A DNA stretch of 64,000 nucleotides from positions 1 to 64,000 of the forward strand of contig CADCIO010000016.1 in assembly GCA_902801475.1 (NCBI GenBank). Reading direction: 5' to 3'. A model generated the notes under the pieces. It was not told where the DNA came from. It worked only from the letters and a program-made list of their open reading frames with translations, and did not search any database. Source of the stretch: an uncultured Bacteroidales bacterium (GTDB taxonomy: Bacteria; Bacteroidota; Bacteroidia; Bacteroidales; Bacteroidaceae). Below are positions 52,942-61,556 of this stretch, piece after piece. Made by a program: the position numbers and the translations under genes. Every line of letters begins with the position of its first letter. Position 1 is the first letter of the stretch.

Positions 52942-53690
52942 TGAATTATAAGTCTATTATTAATCCCAAGTATACCTCGTTAGTTAAATTTGTCAATGAG
53001 TTGCCCCAGAAATTTGACAGGGAAGGTGTGCTCATTTATGACTCACGCAACCAGGTGAGGGTGTTCAAGGTCGATGGTGAGAAAATTGTGGTGAAGCGTT
53101 ATCATCGCTCCTTGTTTCACCAACGCATTGACTATACATTCCGCCGTCCGAGCAAAGCCAAACGAGCTTATACCTATGCTTTGAAGCTTCTGGAGCTACA
53201 AATTAACACCCCGGAACCTATTGCTTGCATAGAGGGGTATCATTGGGGCTTGTATAAGGAGGGCTTTTTCGTTTCTGCCTTTTGTGGTGACCCCGATGCC
53301 CGTATATTGCGAGAGGAATGGGAGGAGCATGATGATCTTTTCAATGCATTAGCGCATTTCCTTGTGGATATGCATGAGAAGGGGTTCATGCATGGTGACA
53401 CTAACCTCTCGAACTTCCTTTATCGAAAGGATGAGAAATCTCCTACGGGTTATTGTATCACGACGATTGACATCAATCGCTCCAGATTCGTAGAGAATCC
53501 TTCCAGAGAAGATTGTGTCAGGAATCTGATGCGCTTGACGCATGTACGTCCAGCATTGCAGAAACTTGTTGGTCTCTATGCCGAACTGCGAGGTTGGAAT
53601 GCGGAATGGGCGTCAGTCTTAGCCATTCAGAAGCTCGAAGCGTTTGAAAAGCGAAGAGAACTGAAGCATAAGATGCGTAAGAAGAAATGA
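52941..53690 (+). CDS. WaaP/KdkA-like lipopolysaccharide kinase
   Basis: The product has 249 residues of the protein-kinase-like fold. KIVVKRYHR gives the ATP-site Lys, FMHGDTNLSNFL the catalytic Asp153 and Asn (HxDxxxxN), and CITTIDINRSRF the metal-binding Asp. The family phosphorylates Kdo or heptose of LPS core. Its presence indicates that this locus makes an LPS/LOS core and not just a capsule. It overlaps both neighbours. Confidence 0.88.
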   Translation: MNYKSIINPKYTSLVKFVNELPQKFDREGVLIYDSRNQVRVFKVDGEKIVVKRYHRSLFHQRIDYTFRRPSKAKRAYTYALKLLELQINTPEPIACIEGYHWGLYKEGFFVSAFCGDPDARILREEWEEHDDLFNALAHFLVDMHEKGFMHGDTNLSNFLYRKDEKSPTGYCITTIDINRSRFVENPSREDCVRNLMRLTHVRPALQKLVGLYAELRGWNAEWASVLAIQKLEAFEKRRELKHKMRKKK

Positions 53691-54595
53691 ACTGCATGGT
53701 ATCTTTTATCATATTAAACTACAACACGCCTGATATAACGGCCCAATGTGTCCAATCCATAGAGACTTTTTATGGGAATGAGGACTATGAAATCATCATT
53801 GTGGACAACCACAGTGAGCAGGCGAATTATGAGCGCTTGGTGCAACTCAATCAGGGGCGTCATCAAATCATTCGGAGCAAGCTCAACACAGGGTTCGGAT
53901 TGGGGAACATGCTGGGAGCAGAACAGGCAACAGGTGACTATTTGTGCTTCTTGAATAGTGATGTGCAGTTGGTGGAAGACTGCATTACTCCCTTGGTGGA
54001 GTATTTGTCAACCCATTCGGAAGTTGGGGTGATTACTCCACAACAATATCGCCCTAATGGCAGAGCTTTTGCTTTCCGTCACAAGTTCGGCATTCGTCGG
54101 GATTTGTTTGGCGATGACATCTTTGAGTACCTGTTCCCCAAGAAATACCCGAAGCGCAGCAATCTTTCCCGTACAGAGCCTTTCGTGGTTTCTGAAATCA
54201 ACGGTAGTTTTATGATGTTCCGTACGACTGTCTTTTGGGAGATAGGTGGTTTCGACACAAACATCTTCCTTTTCCACGAGGAATACGATATTGCTCGCCG
54301 GTTGGAAGCATTAGGATATACGAATGTGGTGTTTCCGACGGTCAGGTTTTTGCATGCACATGGTGCATCCTCTTCCGAAAACAAGAGGGACATTCGAAAG
54401 GAGAGGTTCATTTCAAAAATTTATTGTTACAGCAAGTACCATCATCCCTTGATGACGGGATTGTTTCGTTTTGAGAACATTGTGATGAAATTGTTCTCTC
54501 CCAAGAATTGGTATTTGATTCCTGTCTTCCTGACGGGTAACACGCTCGCATTGTCCATGCGTCCATCGGTTCGAGGCAGGAAGGGGAAAAAGTAA
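53687..54595 (+). CDS. Glycosyltransferase family 2 (rhamnosyltransferase-like)
   Basis: The product has 302 residues. MVSFIILNYNTPDITAQCVQ, IIIVDNHSEQANY, GDYLCFLNSDVQLVED (DxD equivalent) and GSFMMFRTTVFWEIGGFDTN with HEEYDIARRL match WbbL/RfbF-type transferases. ATGA overlap with the kinase gene. It is the last plus-strand gene of the arm and converges on the minus-strand arm 10 bp away. Confidence 0.92.
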   Translation: MNCMVSFIILNYNTPDITAQCVQSIETFYGNEDYEIIIVDNHSEQANYERLVQLNQGRHQIIRSKLNTGFGLGNMLGAEQATGDYLCFLNSDVQLVEDCITPLVEYLSTHSEVGVITPQQYRPNGRAFAFRHKFGIRRDLFGDDIFEYLFPKKYPKRSNLSRTEPFVVSEINGSFMMFRTTVFWEIGGFDTNIFLFHEEYDIARRLEALGYTNVVFPTVRFLHAHGASSSENKRDIRKERFISKIYCYSKYHHPLMTGLFRFENIVMKLFSPKNWYLIPVFLTGNTLALSMRPSVRGRKGKK

Positions 54596-54605
54596 AGGAA
54601 TAGAG

Positions 54606-55559
54606 TTATTTGAGCAGTTTGGAGATAACGGAACCCCAAAGACGAATGCTTTGCAGGTGTCGTGGGCTTTTCTGGAAAATACGCAGCACCATCCGTTTCG
54701 ATTTCTTCGACTTTGCAGATAGGGTGTTTAACAAACGCTCCGTATGCTCCCAGTCTTCTTCTGTTTCTATATTGGGCGTGATTCTTCTGATTTTCTCAAA
54801 GATGTAAGCGATCTGCTCGTCTTTACAGAAGTCATCAATGTCCTCTACCCATAGTTCCAATACAAAGAAAAGGAAATGGTCTTTCTTCTTCGTCATGGTG
54901 TCCATGATGCCACTGGGTCGCAAGATCGTGTAGTGGTAGGTCTTGTCCAGTAAGAAAGCGATGGCACGTACCGTTTTCGATAGTCCCCATTGCCACATCT
55001 CATCTTCGTGTAAGAATCCCTCTTTGAAGAAGAGTCCATTGTCAACGACAAACTCCCTTTTGATCAGTTTGTTCCAACAGGTGGTGGGCAAATAGTTGAG
55101 TGTTAGGAATTTCTTCTTGATCCATTTCCTGTCATCAGAGAACGCTGGCAATTTCTTTCCCTCCAAACGTGCCCATTTGCTATTGCAGAAGGTGTTTCCT
55201 TGTATGAGATTAGCTGTAGGGTACTTGGTGGCCATATTCATCATTTTCTCCAGACAGTCATTGGTCATCCAATCATCGGGGTCGATGAAATACAGGTATT
55301 TCCCTTTGGCCTGACGAATACCGGTATTGCGTGCAGCAGAAACACCCTTGTTCTGTTCGTGATGAATGATTTGAAATGGAATAGGACCAGAATAGTCCGC
55401 GATGAACTGTTCGGCAACGGCAATGCTGTTGTCTGTTCCGCAATCATCAATCACCAAGCATTCCACTCCATCCGTATAGGTCTGTGTAGCGATGGATTCC
55501 AGGCACTTGGCAATATAATCTTGTACGTTATAGGTAGGGATGATGATGGAGATGTTCAT
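54606..55559 (-). CDS. Glycosyltransferase family 2
   Basis: The product has 317 residues. ISIIIPTYNVQDYIAKCLES, CLVIDDCGTDNS, GVSAARNTGIRQAKGKYLYF and IDPDDWM (DxD) are standard GT2 motifs; the C-terminal third is helical and basic. It is the last gene of the minus-strand arm, 19 bp after LicD. Confidence 0.93.
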   Translation of the reverse strand: MNISIIIPTYNVQDYIAKCLESIATQTYTDGVECLVIDDCGTDNSIAVAEQFIADYSGPIPFQIIHHEQNKGVSAARNTGIRQAKGKYLYFIDPDDWMTNDCLEKMMNMATKYPTANLIQGNTFCNSKWARLEGKKLPAFSDDRKWIKKKFLTLNYLPTTCWNKLIKREFVVDNGLFFKEGFLHEDEMWQWGLSKTVRAIAFLLDKTYHYTILRPSGIMDTMTKKKDHFLFFVLELWVEDIDDFCKDEQIAYIFEKIRRITPNIETEEDWEHTERLLNTLSAKSKKSKRMVLRIFQKSPRHLQSIRLWGSVISKLLK

Positions 55560-55578
55560 AACTTGATACCGGCTGGTC

Positions 55579-56394
55579 TTAATGGGTGTCTGACTCTCTG
55601 TACGGCTTCTCCAAATCTAACAGGTGGAAGTTGTGCTGTCGCTGCTTGGAACCAGGAGGAATGGTCATGTAGTCGCCATATTTCTGCGACAGGTAGGCAT
55701 CAGGATGCTCTGCACCCATCACTTGTTTATCCTCAAAGAGAATGGGGGTAGGTGTGCCCAAGATACTTCGTGGCATGATGCCCTTTCTGCCGTCATCATG
55801 ATCCACCACCAGCTCAGAGGCATCAAAGTCATACGCTTTCTGCATCCGTTTCATCTTCTCCTGCACCTCTTCCAAGGTGTAGAACTTTCGGCACAACAGG
55901 GGAATCCATGATGAAGGTCCATGTCCGTGTCGGTAGGGGTCTCGATAAAGGAAATACTGCACCTTTTTCAGGTAGAAGTATCGGGCAAAGTGCCAACGTT
56001 GCACGATGGGGTTGGCTGTCATGCCATCCAATGGGAACACGTCAATATAGATGCCTCCCAGATATTTCAGGTGCATACGTTCGATGAGCGTGGTACTGGC
56101 ATCCTGAATCTTCGCAAAGGGCAACGGGTATGTCTTGTCTGTCTCGTAACTGACCACCTCGAACGGTGTTGGCATCCATTCCTTGGCATGTGTCATCAGC
56201 AGATCGTAGTCCTTGCGCGGCATACCGATGTCGAGGTCATCGTCCCAAGGGATGAAACCCTTGTGGCGCACAGCTCCCAACAGGGTGCCAGCGATGATAT
56301 AATAACGCAATCCATGTTCCTCGCACACCTGATGTACAGCCATCAAAATGTCGAGAATGCGCAATTGCAACGGACGTATGTCGTAGGATGCCAT
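55579..56394 (-). CDS. LicD-family phosphotransferase (second of two)
   Basis: The product has 271 residues. YYIIAGTLLGAVRHKGFIPW then DDDLDIGMPRKDYD is the metal/CDP-substrate signature. It is clearly paralogous to the LicD at 52093, sharing the spacing and the C-terminal YGDYMTIPPGSKQRQHNFH, which suggests that two positions or two sugars receive the same substituent. A 100-bp gap filled with heptamer repeats separates it from the nucleotidyltransferase. Confidence 0.92.
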   Translation of the reverse strand: MASYDIRPLQLRILDILMAVHQVCEEHGLRYYIIAGTLLGAVRHKGFIPWDDDLDIGMPRKDYDLLMTHAKEWMPTPFEVVSYETDKTYPLPFAKIQDASTTLIERMHLKYLGGIYIDVFPLDGMTANPIVQRWHFARYFYLKKVQYFLYRDPYRHGHGPSSWIPLLCRKFYTLEEVQEKMKRMQKAYDFDASELVVDHDDGRKGIMPRSILGTPTPILFEDKQVMGAEHPDAYLSQKYGDYMTIPPGSKQRQHNFHLLDLEKPYRESDTH

Positions 56395-56406
56395 AGAGAT
56401 GTTAAG

Positions 56407-56500
56407 TTAAAAGTGAAAAACTAAAAACTAAAAGTTTAAGTTACTATTGTACAGAGTAATTTTCACTTTTAGTTTTTAGTTTTATAGTTTTTAGTTTTAA
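56407..56500. repeat. Inverted 7-bp repeat arrays between licD and the nucleotidyltransferase gene
   Basis: AAAACTA-type heptamers (56417-56434) face TTTTTAG-type heptamers (56464-56497) across a short spacer. The right arm runs into the nucleotidyltransferase stop codon (56497-56499). It closely resembles the array at 21501-21597. Confidence 0.7.
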
Positions 56501-57216
56501 TTGGCGTCTTTAGATGCTAGCTCAAAGTCCTCCACAGTGTCCAGTTCGACGGAGAAGAGGTCGGTGGTGTCTTCAATCCAGAAGGTGTGTCCTTGTGGAA
56601 TGAGTCGTTCGAAGGCACGTTCGTAGAAGATATTCACCAGCCCTTCCTTTTCCATCATCACCTCCAACTCTTTGTAGAGGGCTGTAGTGTAGGAGGCAGA
56701 CATCCGTTCGATGCCAATCGACTCTCCGGCTGCGTCGGCAATGGCACAGGTCTTGCTGATTTCCTTCACCATCCCTTCGCCATCGGGCACAATCTTCATC
56801 TCTTCTTCGCCTAATGGGTGATTGTTGAGTGCCAGAATGTCCTGATGTTCTGATGCCAAGAGGCGTGTCACAATCTGAGGGTCGAAAAGGATGTCGCTGT
56901 CCAGCAATAGCATTTCCTTGCCCTCCACTTCTGGACGTGCCAACCAAAGGGAGTAGATGTTGTTGGTGGAAGCGTACAGCTCATTATATATATATGTAAT
57001 GGAGACATCCTTGTATCGGTTGTTGAGGAATGCCTCGATTTGTTCATGCAGATAGCCCGTCACCACCACAAACTCTGTGATGCCGTTCTGGATGAGTCCG
57101 TCGAAGGAGCGTTGCAGAAGGCACTTGTCCCCAATTTTCAAGAGGCATTTGGGACAGTTGTTCGTGAGTGGTCGCAGACGTGATGCGATGCCTGCTGCAA
57201 GAATCACTGCTTTCAT
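56497..57216 (-). CDS. LicC-like sugar/phospho-alcohol nucleotidyltransferase
   Basis: The product has 239 residues. MKAVILAAGIASRLRPLTNN and CPKCLLKIG form the NTP-binding loop, and LLLDSDILFDP holds the metal Asp. The short length and lack of a hexapeptide-repeat tail fit LicC-type cytidylyltransferases that make CDP-choline-like donors, better than glucose-1-phosphate thymidylyltransferases. ATGA overlap with the aminotransferase gene shows the two work together. CTP specificity is inferred from the adjacent LicD genes. Confidence 0.82.
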   Translation of the reverse strand: MKAVILAAGIASRLRPLTNNCPKCLLKIGDKCLLQRSFDGLIQNGITEFVVVTGYLHEQIEAFLNNRYKDVSITYIYNELYASTNNIYSLWLARPEVEGKEMLLLDSDILFDPQIVTRLLASEHQDILALNNHPLGEEEMKIVPDGEGMVKEISKTCAIADAAGESIGIERMSASYTTALYKELEVMMEKEGLVNIFYERAFERLIPQGHTFWIEDTTDLFSVELDTVEDFELASKDAN

Positions 57217-58247
57217 GCTGTTGCGAGGCGTTTAATGGTGTCACAAACCACTTGTGTCTGTTCTGGACGTCCCAAGGTGATGCGCAAGCATGACTCCAGT
57301 CCAGGGTCACCCATGAACTTGATCTTGTAGTCCTGTGCTGCCAGTTCCTTTTGCAGTGCCTCCTTGATGGCGATGGGATACTTGATGAGGATGAAGTTCG
57401 CTACGCTCTTATACACCTTGAATCCAGGCAAATTGCCCAATTCTTTCTTGTAGAGCTGACGTCCCCATTCCATCTGGTCAGCTACCTTGCGGTAGTGCTC
57501 ATCGCTGTCGAGGGCAGCCAAAGCCACAGCCTCGCTGAAGCGGTTATAGCCCAGATATTTGTTCACATAGCTGAGGAACTGGTCGTGGCCCTTGCCGATG
57601 AAACCAAAGCCGCAGCGCAGACCTGGCAGTCCGTAGAACTTCGACAGGGTACGTGAAATGATGAGGTTAGAATACTTGTTCACCAGTGGGGCAATATAAT
57701 CCACATCACTGGTGATGAACGAAGCATAGGCTTCATCCACCAGCACCATCGTGTCGTTAGGGATGTTCTCCATGATGCGGCCAATCTCCTCACTGCTGAG
57801 GCTATTGCCCGTAGGGTTGTTGGGCGATGCCAACAGCAACATGCGTGGGTGTACACGGTTGGTATATTCAATGATTTCATCTACATCGTAGGCGAAGGTG
57901 TCCTCCTTCTCATGCAAGGGATACATCTCGAACACGCCATCACATTCGCTGGCCACTCTGTTGTAGTACCACCATGAAAACTCTGGGATAAGAATTTTCC
58001 TGTTGTCACCCTTTGTCAGGAAATAGTGGATGGAATTCTTCAGGATGTCTTCACCTCCGTATGCCAGCAGCACCTGCTCCTCTGGCACACCATAAATCTC
58101 GCTCACCTGTACACTGACCACACTCTTCTTTCCCTGATCATAGATGCGTGTATAGAAGCATAAATCTTTGGGGTCAAAGTTCTTGATGGCGTCCTTCACT
58201 TTCTGCGAAGGCTCAAAGTTAAATTCGTTTCTGTCAAGAAAATTCAT
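57213..58247 (-). CDS. Class I/II PLP aminotransferase (HisC-like)
   Basis: The product has 344 residues. ASPNNPTGNSLSSEE, VDEAYASF and SRTLSKFYGLPGLRCGFGF (PLP Lys in SKFYGLPG) define a histidinol-phosphate-aminotransferase-like enzyme. No other his genes are near; instead the gene overlaps the LicC-like gene. It may therefore make an aminated phospho-alcohol (for example serinol phosphate from dihydroxyacetone phosphate) or a similar precursor for CDP activation. The substrate is inference only. Confidence 0.85.
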   Translation of the reverse strand: MNFLDRNEFNFEPSQKVKDAIKNFDPKDLCFYTRIYDQGKKSVVSVQVSEIYGVPEEQVLLAYGGEDILKNSIHYFLTKGDNRKILIPEFSWWYYNRVASECDGVFEMYPLHEKEDTFAYDVDEIIEYTNRVHPRMLLLASPNNPTGNSLSSEEIGRIMENIPNDTMVLVDEAYASFITSDVDYIAPLVNKYSNLIISRTLSKFYGLPGLRCGFGFIGKGHDQFLSYVNKYLGYNRFSEAVALAALDSDEHYRKVADQMEWGRQLYKKELGNLPGFKVYKSVANFILIKYPIAIKEALQKELAAQDYKIKFMGDPGLESCLRITLGRPEQTQVVCDTIKRLATA

Positions 58248-58253
58248 ATCTCT

Positions 58254-59354
58254 TTAGTTTTTTAGTTTTTCATATACGTTCATCAGCTGCCTTGCCAACT
58301 TTTGTGGGTCAAATGTCTCTGCTGCATACCGTCTGCCTCCTTCGATGGTCTTCTGACGCAGTTCCGTGTCGGTCAGCAGTTTCACCATCTTGTCGCAGAT
58401 GTCTTCAGCACTATTGGGGTCGGCTTGCAAGGAGAAGGGACCACCAGCTTCGGGCAGACTGCTCACGTTACTCGTCACCACAGGACAGCCACACAGTTGT
58501 GCTTCCACTACGGGTAGTCCAAACCCTTCGTAGAACGATGGATAGACCAGCAGTTTCGCATTCGTGTAGAGGCGTTGCAGTTCCATCTTATCCACCATGT
58601 CTGGCCACATGAACCAGTTCTCGATGCCCTTCTCGGCGATGTACTGCTGCACCTTCTGCTTGTAACTTCCGCCACCACCTACCACAATCAGTGGCATCCT
58701 CACATCCTCTGGCATCAACTCCATCGCTTTCACGATGCCAAATAGGTTCTTTCTTGAATTGATGGCACCCACATACAGCATATAGGGCTGCGTTTCCGAC
58801 TTTGCGATAGGTGTGTAATAGATGGGATTCACAGGCTGATAAATCACCTCCACCTTGTGGTCTGGCACATTGTAGAACTCCAGCACATCCTTCTTCGTGC
58901 ATTCGCTGATGCAGATGATACGGTCGGCATGATTACAAGCATACTGCCACTTCATGTCGTAGATTTTGCGGTCGTGCCAATGGTACATGTCTGGGAAGGT
59001 CTTGAACGCCACATCGTGAATCGTCACCACCGACGCAATGCCCGAATGGAACAAACCCACAGGCATCTCGTTGCTCAGTCCGTGAAAGACCTCAATCCCG
59101 TCCTTCTTCATCTCGTTCACCAGTCCGTACGTTCTCCACGCACTACCCCTCATCACACCCTTTGGTGTCACCGTGTAGCAGTTCTTCTTCCCCATGTACG
59201 GCTGCGTCGTTCCGTTCAACCTCACCTTGGGCGTGTAGAGCCAATACTCATTGTCGGGAAACTCTGCCGTCAGGATGTCAATCGTTGTCCTGCTGTGGTT
59301 CCCCAACCCCGTGAAGTTGTTGTACAGACGCTTGGCGTCGAAGCCTATCTTCAT
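58254..59354 (-). CDS. Glycosyltransferase family 4
   Basis: The product has 366 residues. KIGFDAKRLYNNFTGLGNHS at the N terminus, CISECTKKDVLEFY, MLYVGAINSRKNLFGIVKAM and PSFYEGFGLPVVEAQLCGCP (E-x7-E) mark a GT-B mannosyltransferase-type enzyme. It lies 6 bp before the aminotransferase gene in the same transcript. Confidence 0.93.
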   Translation of the reverse strand: MKIGFDAKRLYNNFTGLGNHSRTTIDILTAEFPDNEYWLYTPKVRLNGTTQPYMGKKNCYTVTPKGVMRGSAWRTYGLVNEMKKDGIEVFHGLSNEMPVGLFHSGIASVVTIHDVAFKTFPDMYHWHDRKIYDMKWQYACNHADRIICISECTKKDVLEFYNVPDHKVEVIYQPVNPIYYTPIAKSETQPYMLYVGAINSRKNLFGIVKAMELMPEDVRMPLIVVGGGGSYKQKVQQYIAEKGIENWFMWPDMVDKMELQRLYTNAKLLVYPSFYEGFGLPVVEAQLCGCPVVTSNVSSLPEAGGPFSLQADPNSAEDICDKMVKLLTDTELRQKTIEGGRRYAAETFDPQKLARQLMNVYEKLKN

Positions 59355-59359
59355 TTTCG

Positions 59360-59422
59360 CTAACCTCTAACCTCTAATCGCTAACCTCTAATCGCTAACC
59401 TTTAACCCTTAACCTTTAACCG
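59360..59422. repeat. Nine 7-bp repeats ending at the DUF4254 stop codon
   Basis: Units CTAACCT, CTAATCG, TTAACCC and variants follow each other without a gap from 59360 to 59422. The next three bases are the minus-strand TAA stop of the DUF4254 gene. Confidence 0.75.
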
Positions 59423-60025
59423 TTACTTCTTATACAGCACAGGATTAGTGTCTGGGTCGTTATACATCTTCATCTGCTTGTACACCTTCATGTACTTTCT
59501 CCCCGCTTCGATGTCTTCAATCAGCTGGTCAATCGCTGTCGAGAGGTCTTTGCGCTGTTCCAACAGCACGTCCAACTTCTTCTGACAGGTTGCCTTGTGT
59601 TCCGCAGAGGCATCCGCACGCTCCACCTGCTCTTTCATGTGGTAAATCTTCAGCGCCAGAATAGACAGTCTATCAACAGCCCATGCAGGACTTTCCGTAT
59701 TGATGGTGGCATCGGGCTTCACTTCCACATCCTTGTACTTCGTCCAGAACCACGAGTCAATGGTCTCCACCAAGTCAGTCCTGTCCTGATTGCTCTTGTC
59801 GATGCGTCTTTTCAGCACCAAAGCCTCGGCTGGGTCAATCTGAGGGTCACGAATGATGTCCTCGAAATGCCACTGTACCGTATCAATCCAGTTCTTCATG
59901 TACAGATCGTGCTCAATGCGTCCAGCCTCGTATGGATTTTTGACGGGTTGGTCGATGTTGTCGTGCACATGATAATCTGCTATTGCTTGCTCAAAAATGG
60001 GGTATGCAAGTTCTGTGAAACGCAT
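59423..60025 (-). CDS. DUF4254 family protein
   Basis: The product has 200 residues, largely helical and charged, without signal peptide or membrane segment. YEAGRIEHDLYMKNWIDTVQWH and SPAWAVDRLSILALKIYHMK are typical of DUF4254. Function is unknown, but as I recall it usually sits next to GT9/LPS-core genes in Bacteroidetes, as here, so it is probably a cytoplasmic core-biosynthesis protein. It heads the minus-strand arm from a promoter at 60057. Confidence 0.85.
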   Translation of the reverse strand: MRFTELAYPIFEQAIADYHVHDNIDQPVKNPYEAGRIEHDLYMKNWIDTVQWHFEDIIRDPQIDPAEALVLKRRIDKSNQDRTDLVETIDSWFWTKYKDVEVKPDATINTESPAWAVDRLSILALKIYHMKEQVERADASAEHKATCQKKLDVLLEQRKDLSTAIDQLIEDIEAGRKYMKVYKQMKMYNDPDTNPVLYKK

Positions 60026-60056
60026 AAATAATCCTTGTTAATGTTAAAATTCGCCA

Positions 60057-60087
60057 CAAAATTAAAGTTTTCTGATGAAATATACAA
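60057..60087 (-). promoter_or_regulatory. Promoter of the DUF4254-led glycan arm
   Basis: Minus-strand -7 TAATTTTG (60057-60064), a 20-bp spacer and a TTG core at 60085-60087. The leader is about 25 nt. Confidence 0.6.
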
Positions 60088-60106
60088 CTAAATGATACAA
60101 AAACGC

Positions 60107-60216
60107 TAACTTTGCCCCCACAAAAGACAAAAAAAGTTAGCCCCAACCTTCCCCAAGCGCACTGCAGGTTGATTCCGAAGTCGGTGCCCAAGTTGGAAGC
60201 GAAGGGGCTTTTTTGT
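60107..60216 (+). ncRNA. Candidate structured small RNA with its own promoter and terminator
   Basis: A perfect -7 box TAACTTTG (60107-60114) is followed by about 95 nt that fold into a closed structure. AGCCCC (60139-60144) pairs with GGGGCT (60204-60209), CTTCC (60148-60152) with GGAAG (60195-60199), and GCACTG (60159-60164) with CGGTGC (60182-60187). A T-run (60209-60214) ends it. No plus-strand gene follows, so it is not a leader. It could instead be only a terminator for the minus-strand B3/B4 gene, since the reverse strand also ends in Ts. Confidence 0.45.
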
Positions 60217-60250
60217 GTCCAACCGTCTATGACGGTATGCTCCTTTTTGG

Positions 60251-60916
60251 CTATCTGTAAATGAAATATGTCCCGCCATCGCTCTGGGCATATTTGCGTA
60301 GCAGGACTTGGATGTACTCCGCATTCTCCCTGACACGCTGCTCATTGCCGTCATAACCGTTGATGAGAACAAGCAGATGGCGGGTCTCACTGGTCATCTT
60401 GGTTCGTTCATGGTCGCTCGTGGGTGTCCCCACCCCACCTTCAGCATCACGATACACCGGCAGACCGTGAATGTTGATGTTACCACGTCCGATACCCTCA
60501 TACGGTTCCCCCTCACGTCCAATGCCCAAGGTGAGCGTATCGCCCACGAATTTGTCTGCATCGAAACCACCAATGCTATAACCGTAGGCGATGGAAGCCA
60601 GATTGATGAGGTCAACAAGTGTGTCACGCTGATACAGTTCTTTGCCCTGCAACACCCGACGTATCAAAGCCTCTGAAGCTGGACGGTATCTCGAAGGATC
60701 CTTACCACAAGCCCTGTACACCTTTCTCGTAGCCGATATGCTGGTCAACTCCTTCAAAGACTCAGTGGTCAGTTCCCTACGGAACCTTTCCCCCAGTTGT
60801 TCAATCTCAGACCATAAGACTTCATTGTATGGAGAATTGACCACATCAGCCTCCAGACATGCCCCAACAAACTCAGGACAAATCTGCTCCATCTCATTTG
60901 ACACTATAACTTTCAT
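60251..60916 (-). CDS. B3/B4 tRNA-binding-domain protein
   Basis: The product has 221 residues and is a stand-alone B3/B4 domain, the fold found in the phenylalanyl-tRNA synthetase beta subunit. SISATRKVYRACGKDPSRYRPASEALIRRVL and NLASIAYGYSIGGFDADK (shortened signatures near residues 60-125) mark it. Free-standing versions are proposed to edit or bind tRNA or amino acids, but their function is not settled. It overlaps the HU-like gene by 4 bp. Confidence 0.85.
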   Translation of the reverse strand: MKVIVSNEMEQICPEFVGACLEADVVNSPYNEVLWSEIEQLGERFRRELTTESLKELTSISATRKVYRACGKDPSRYRPASEALIRRVLQGKELYQRDTLVDLINLASIAYGYSIGGFDADKFVGDTLTLGIGREGEPYEGIGRGNINIHGLPVYRDAEGGVGTPTSDHERTKMTSETRHLLVLINGYDGNEQRVRENAEYIQVLLRKYAQSDGGTYFIYR

Positions 60917-61314
60917 CCCTTTTTCAGTTCTAATTTTGCTCCTTCACAGAAATAATAACTCAATTTCCGACCCGTGATACGATGGGCTGCAGGAGTAAAC
61001 TTGCATTTCACACGTTTCACATGCTCCTTCAGTCTGTAATCACTTTTCTGATCAACAGTTTCACTCTCTATCGTCAGATGGAAATTGCCAAATCCATCCA
61101 ACTTGACGGTATGTCCCATTTGCAGGAAAAAGGTCATCTCGTGTACCAATGCTATCAGCACACCGTACACATCACTTGCTGTGACCGAATTGCTCTTGCT
61201 GATGATTTCCGCAATATCCTTCAATGTCACATCCTGACGCTTGACCGTCTTCCCGTACCACTTGTCGGGTTGTCCCTTCCTTTTCAGTTTCTGTACTTTT
61301 ACCTGTATTGCCAT
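60913..61314 (-). CDS. HU-family DNA-binding protein (Bacteroidetes HU-HIG type)
   Basis: The product has 133 residues. TLKDIAEIISKSNSVTASDV and VHEMTFFLQMGHTVKLDGFG followed by NFHL give the helical base and arm of an HU fold. The longer N and C termini and the HRITGRKLSYYF arm are typical of the phylum-specific HU-like proteins. It has a clear SD (GGAGG). Such proteins may bend or coat DNA; the AT-rich dyad array just upstream (61419-61535) is a possible target. Confidence 0.85.
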   Translation of the reverse strand: MAIQVKVQKLKRKGQPDKWYGKTVKRQDVTLKDIAEIISKSNSVTASDVYGVLIALVHEMTFFLQMGHTVKLDGFGNFHLTIESETVDQKSDYRLKEHVKRVKCKFTPAAHRITGRKLSYYFCEGAKLELKKG

Positions 61315-61370
61315 AATAAATCCTCCTTACTATACTCATAACAACGAATCAGCCGGCTTATTATTGTATT

Positions 61371-61556
61371 TGGCTCGACATAAATAACCTAAAATATATT
61401 GTTTTATAGACTAAAATAATAGTTATTACAGAATAAAACCATATATATTACTATTCAATGTAATAGTTTTTACATATATAAAAATATAGTTTTCTATAGG
61501 TAATAGCATAGTTATCTATGCATAAAATAATAGTTCTCACCATCAAATGGCTCGAC
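61371..61556. repeat. AT-rich array of dyads at 22-bp steps, bracketed by 9-bp direct repeats
   Basis: ATAGTT occurs at 61419, 61463, 61486, 61508 and 61530 (steps 44, 23, 22, 22). Several copies sit in small palindromes with changed but still paired flanks (TATAG-TTTT-CTATA; GCATAG-TTAT-CTATGC). The block is bracketed by identical TGGCTCGAC at 61371-61379 and 61548-61556. No gene is visible in 61315-61697. Confidence 0.6.

Noticed and set aside
60120..60216. 4.5S SRP RNA or tRNA
   Set aside because: The SRP core (GGAAGG..AGCAG) and the tRNA T-loop are absent.
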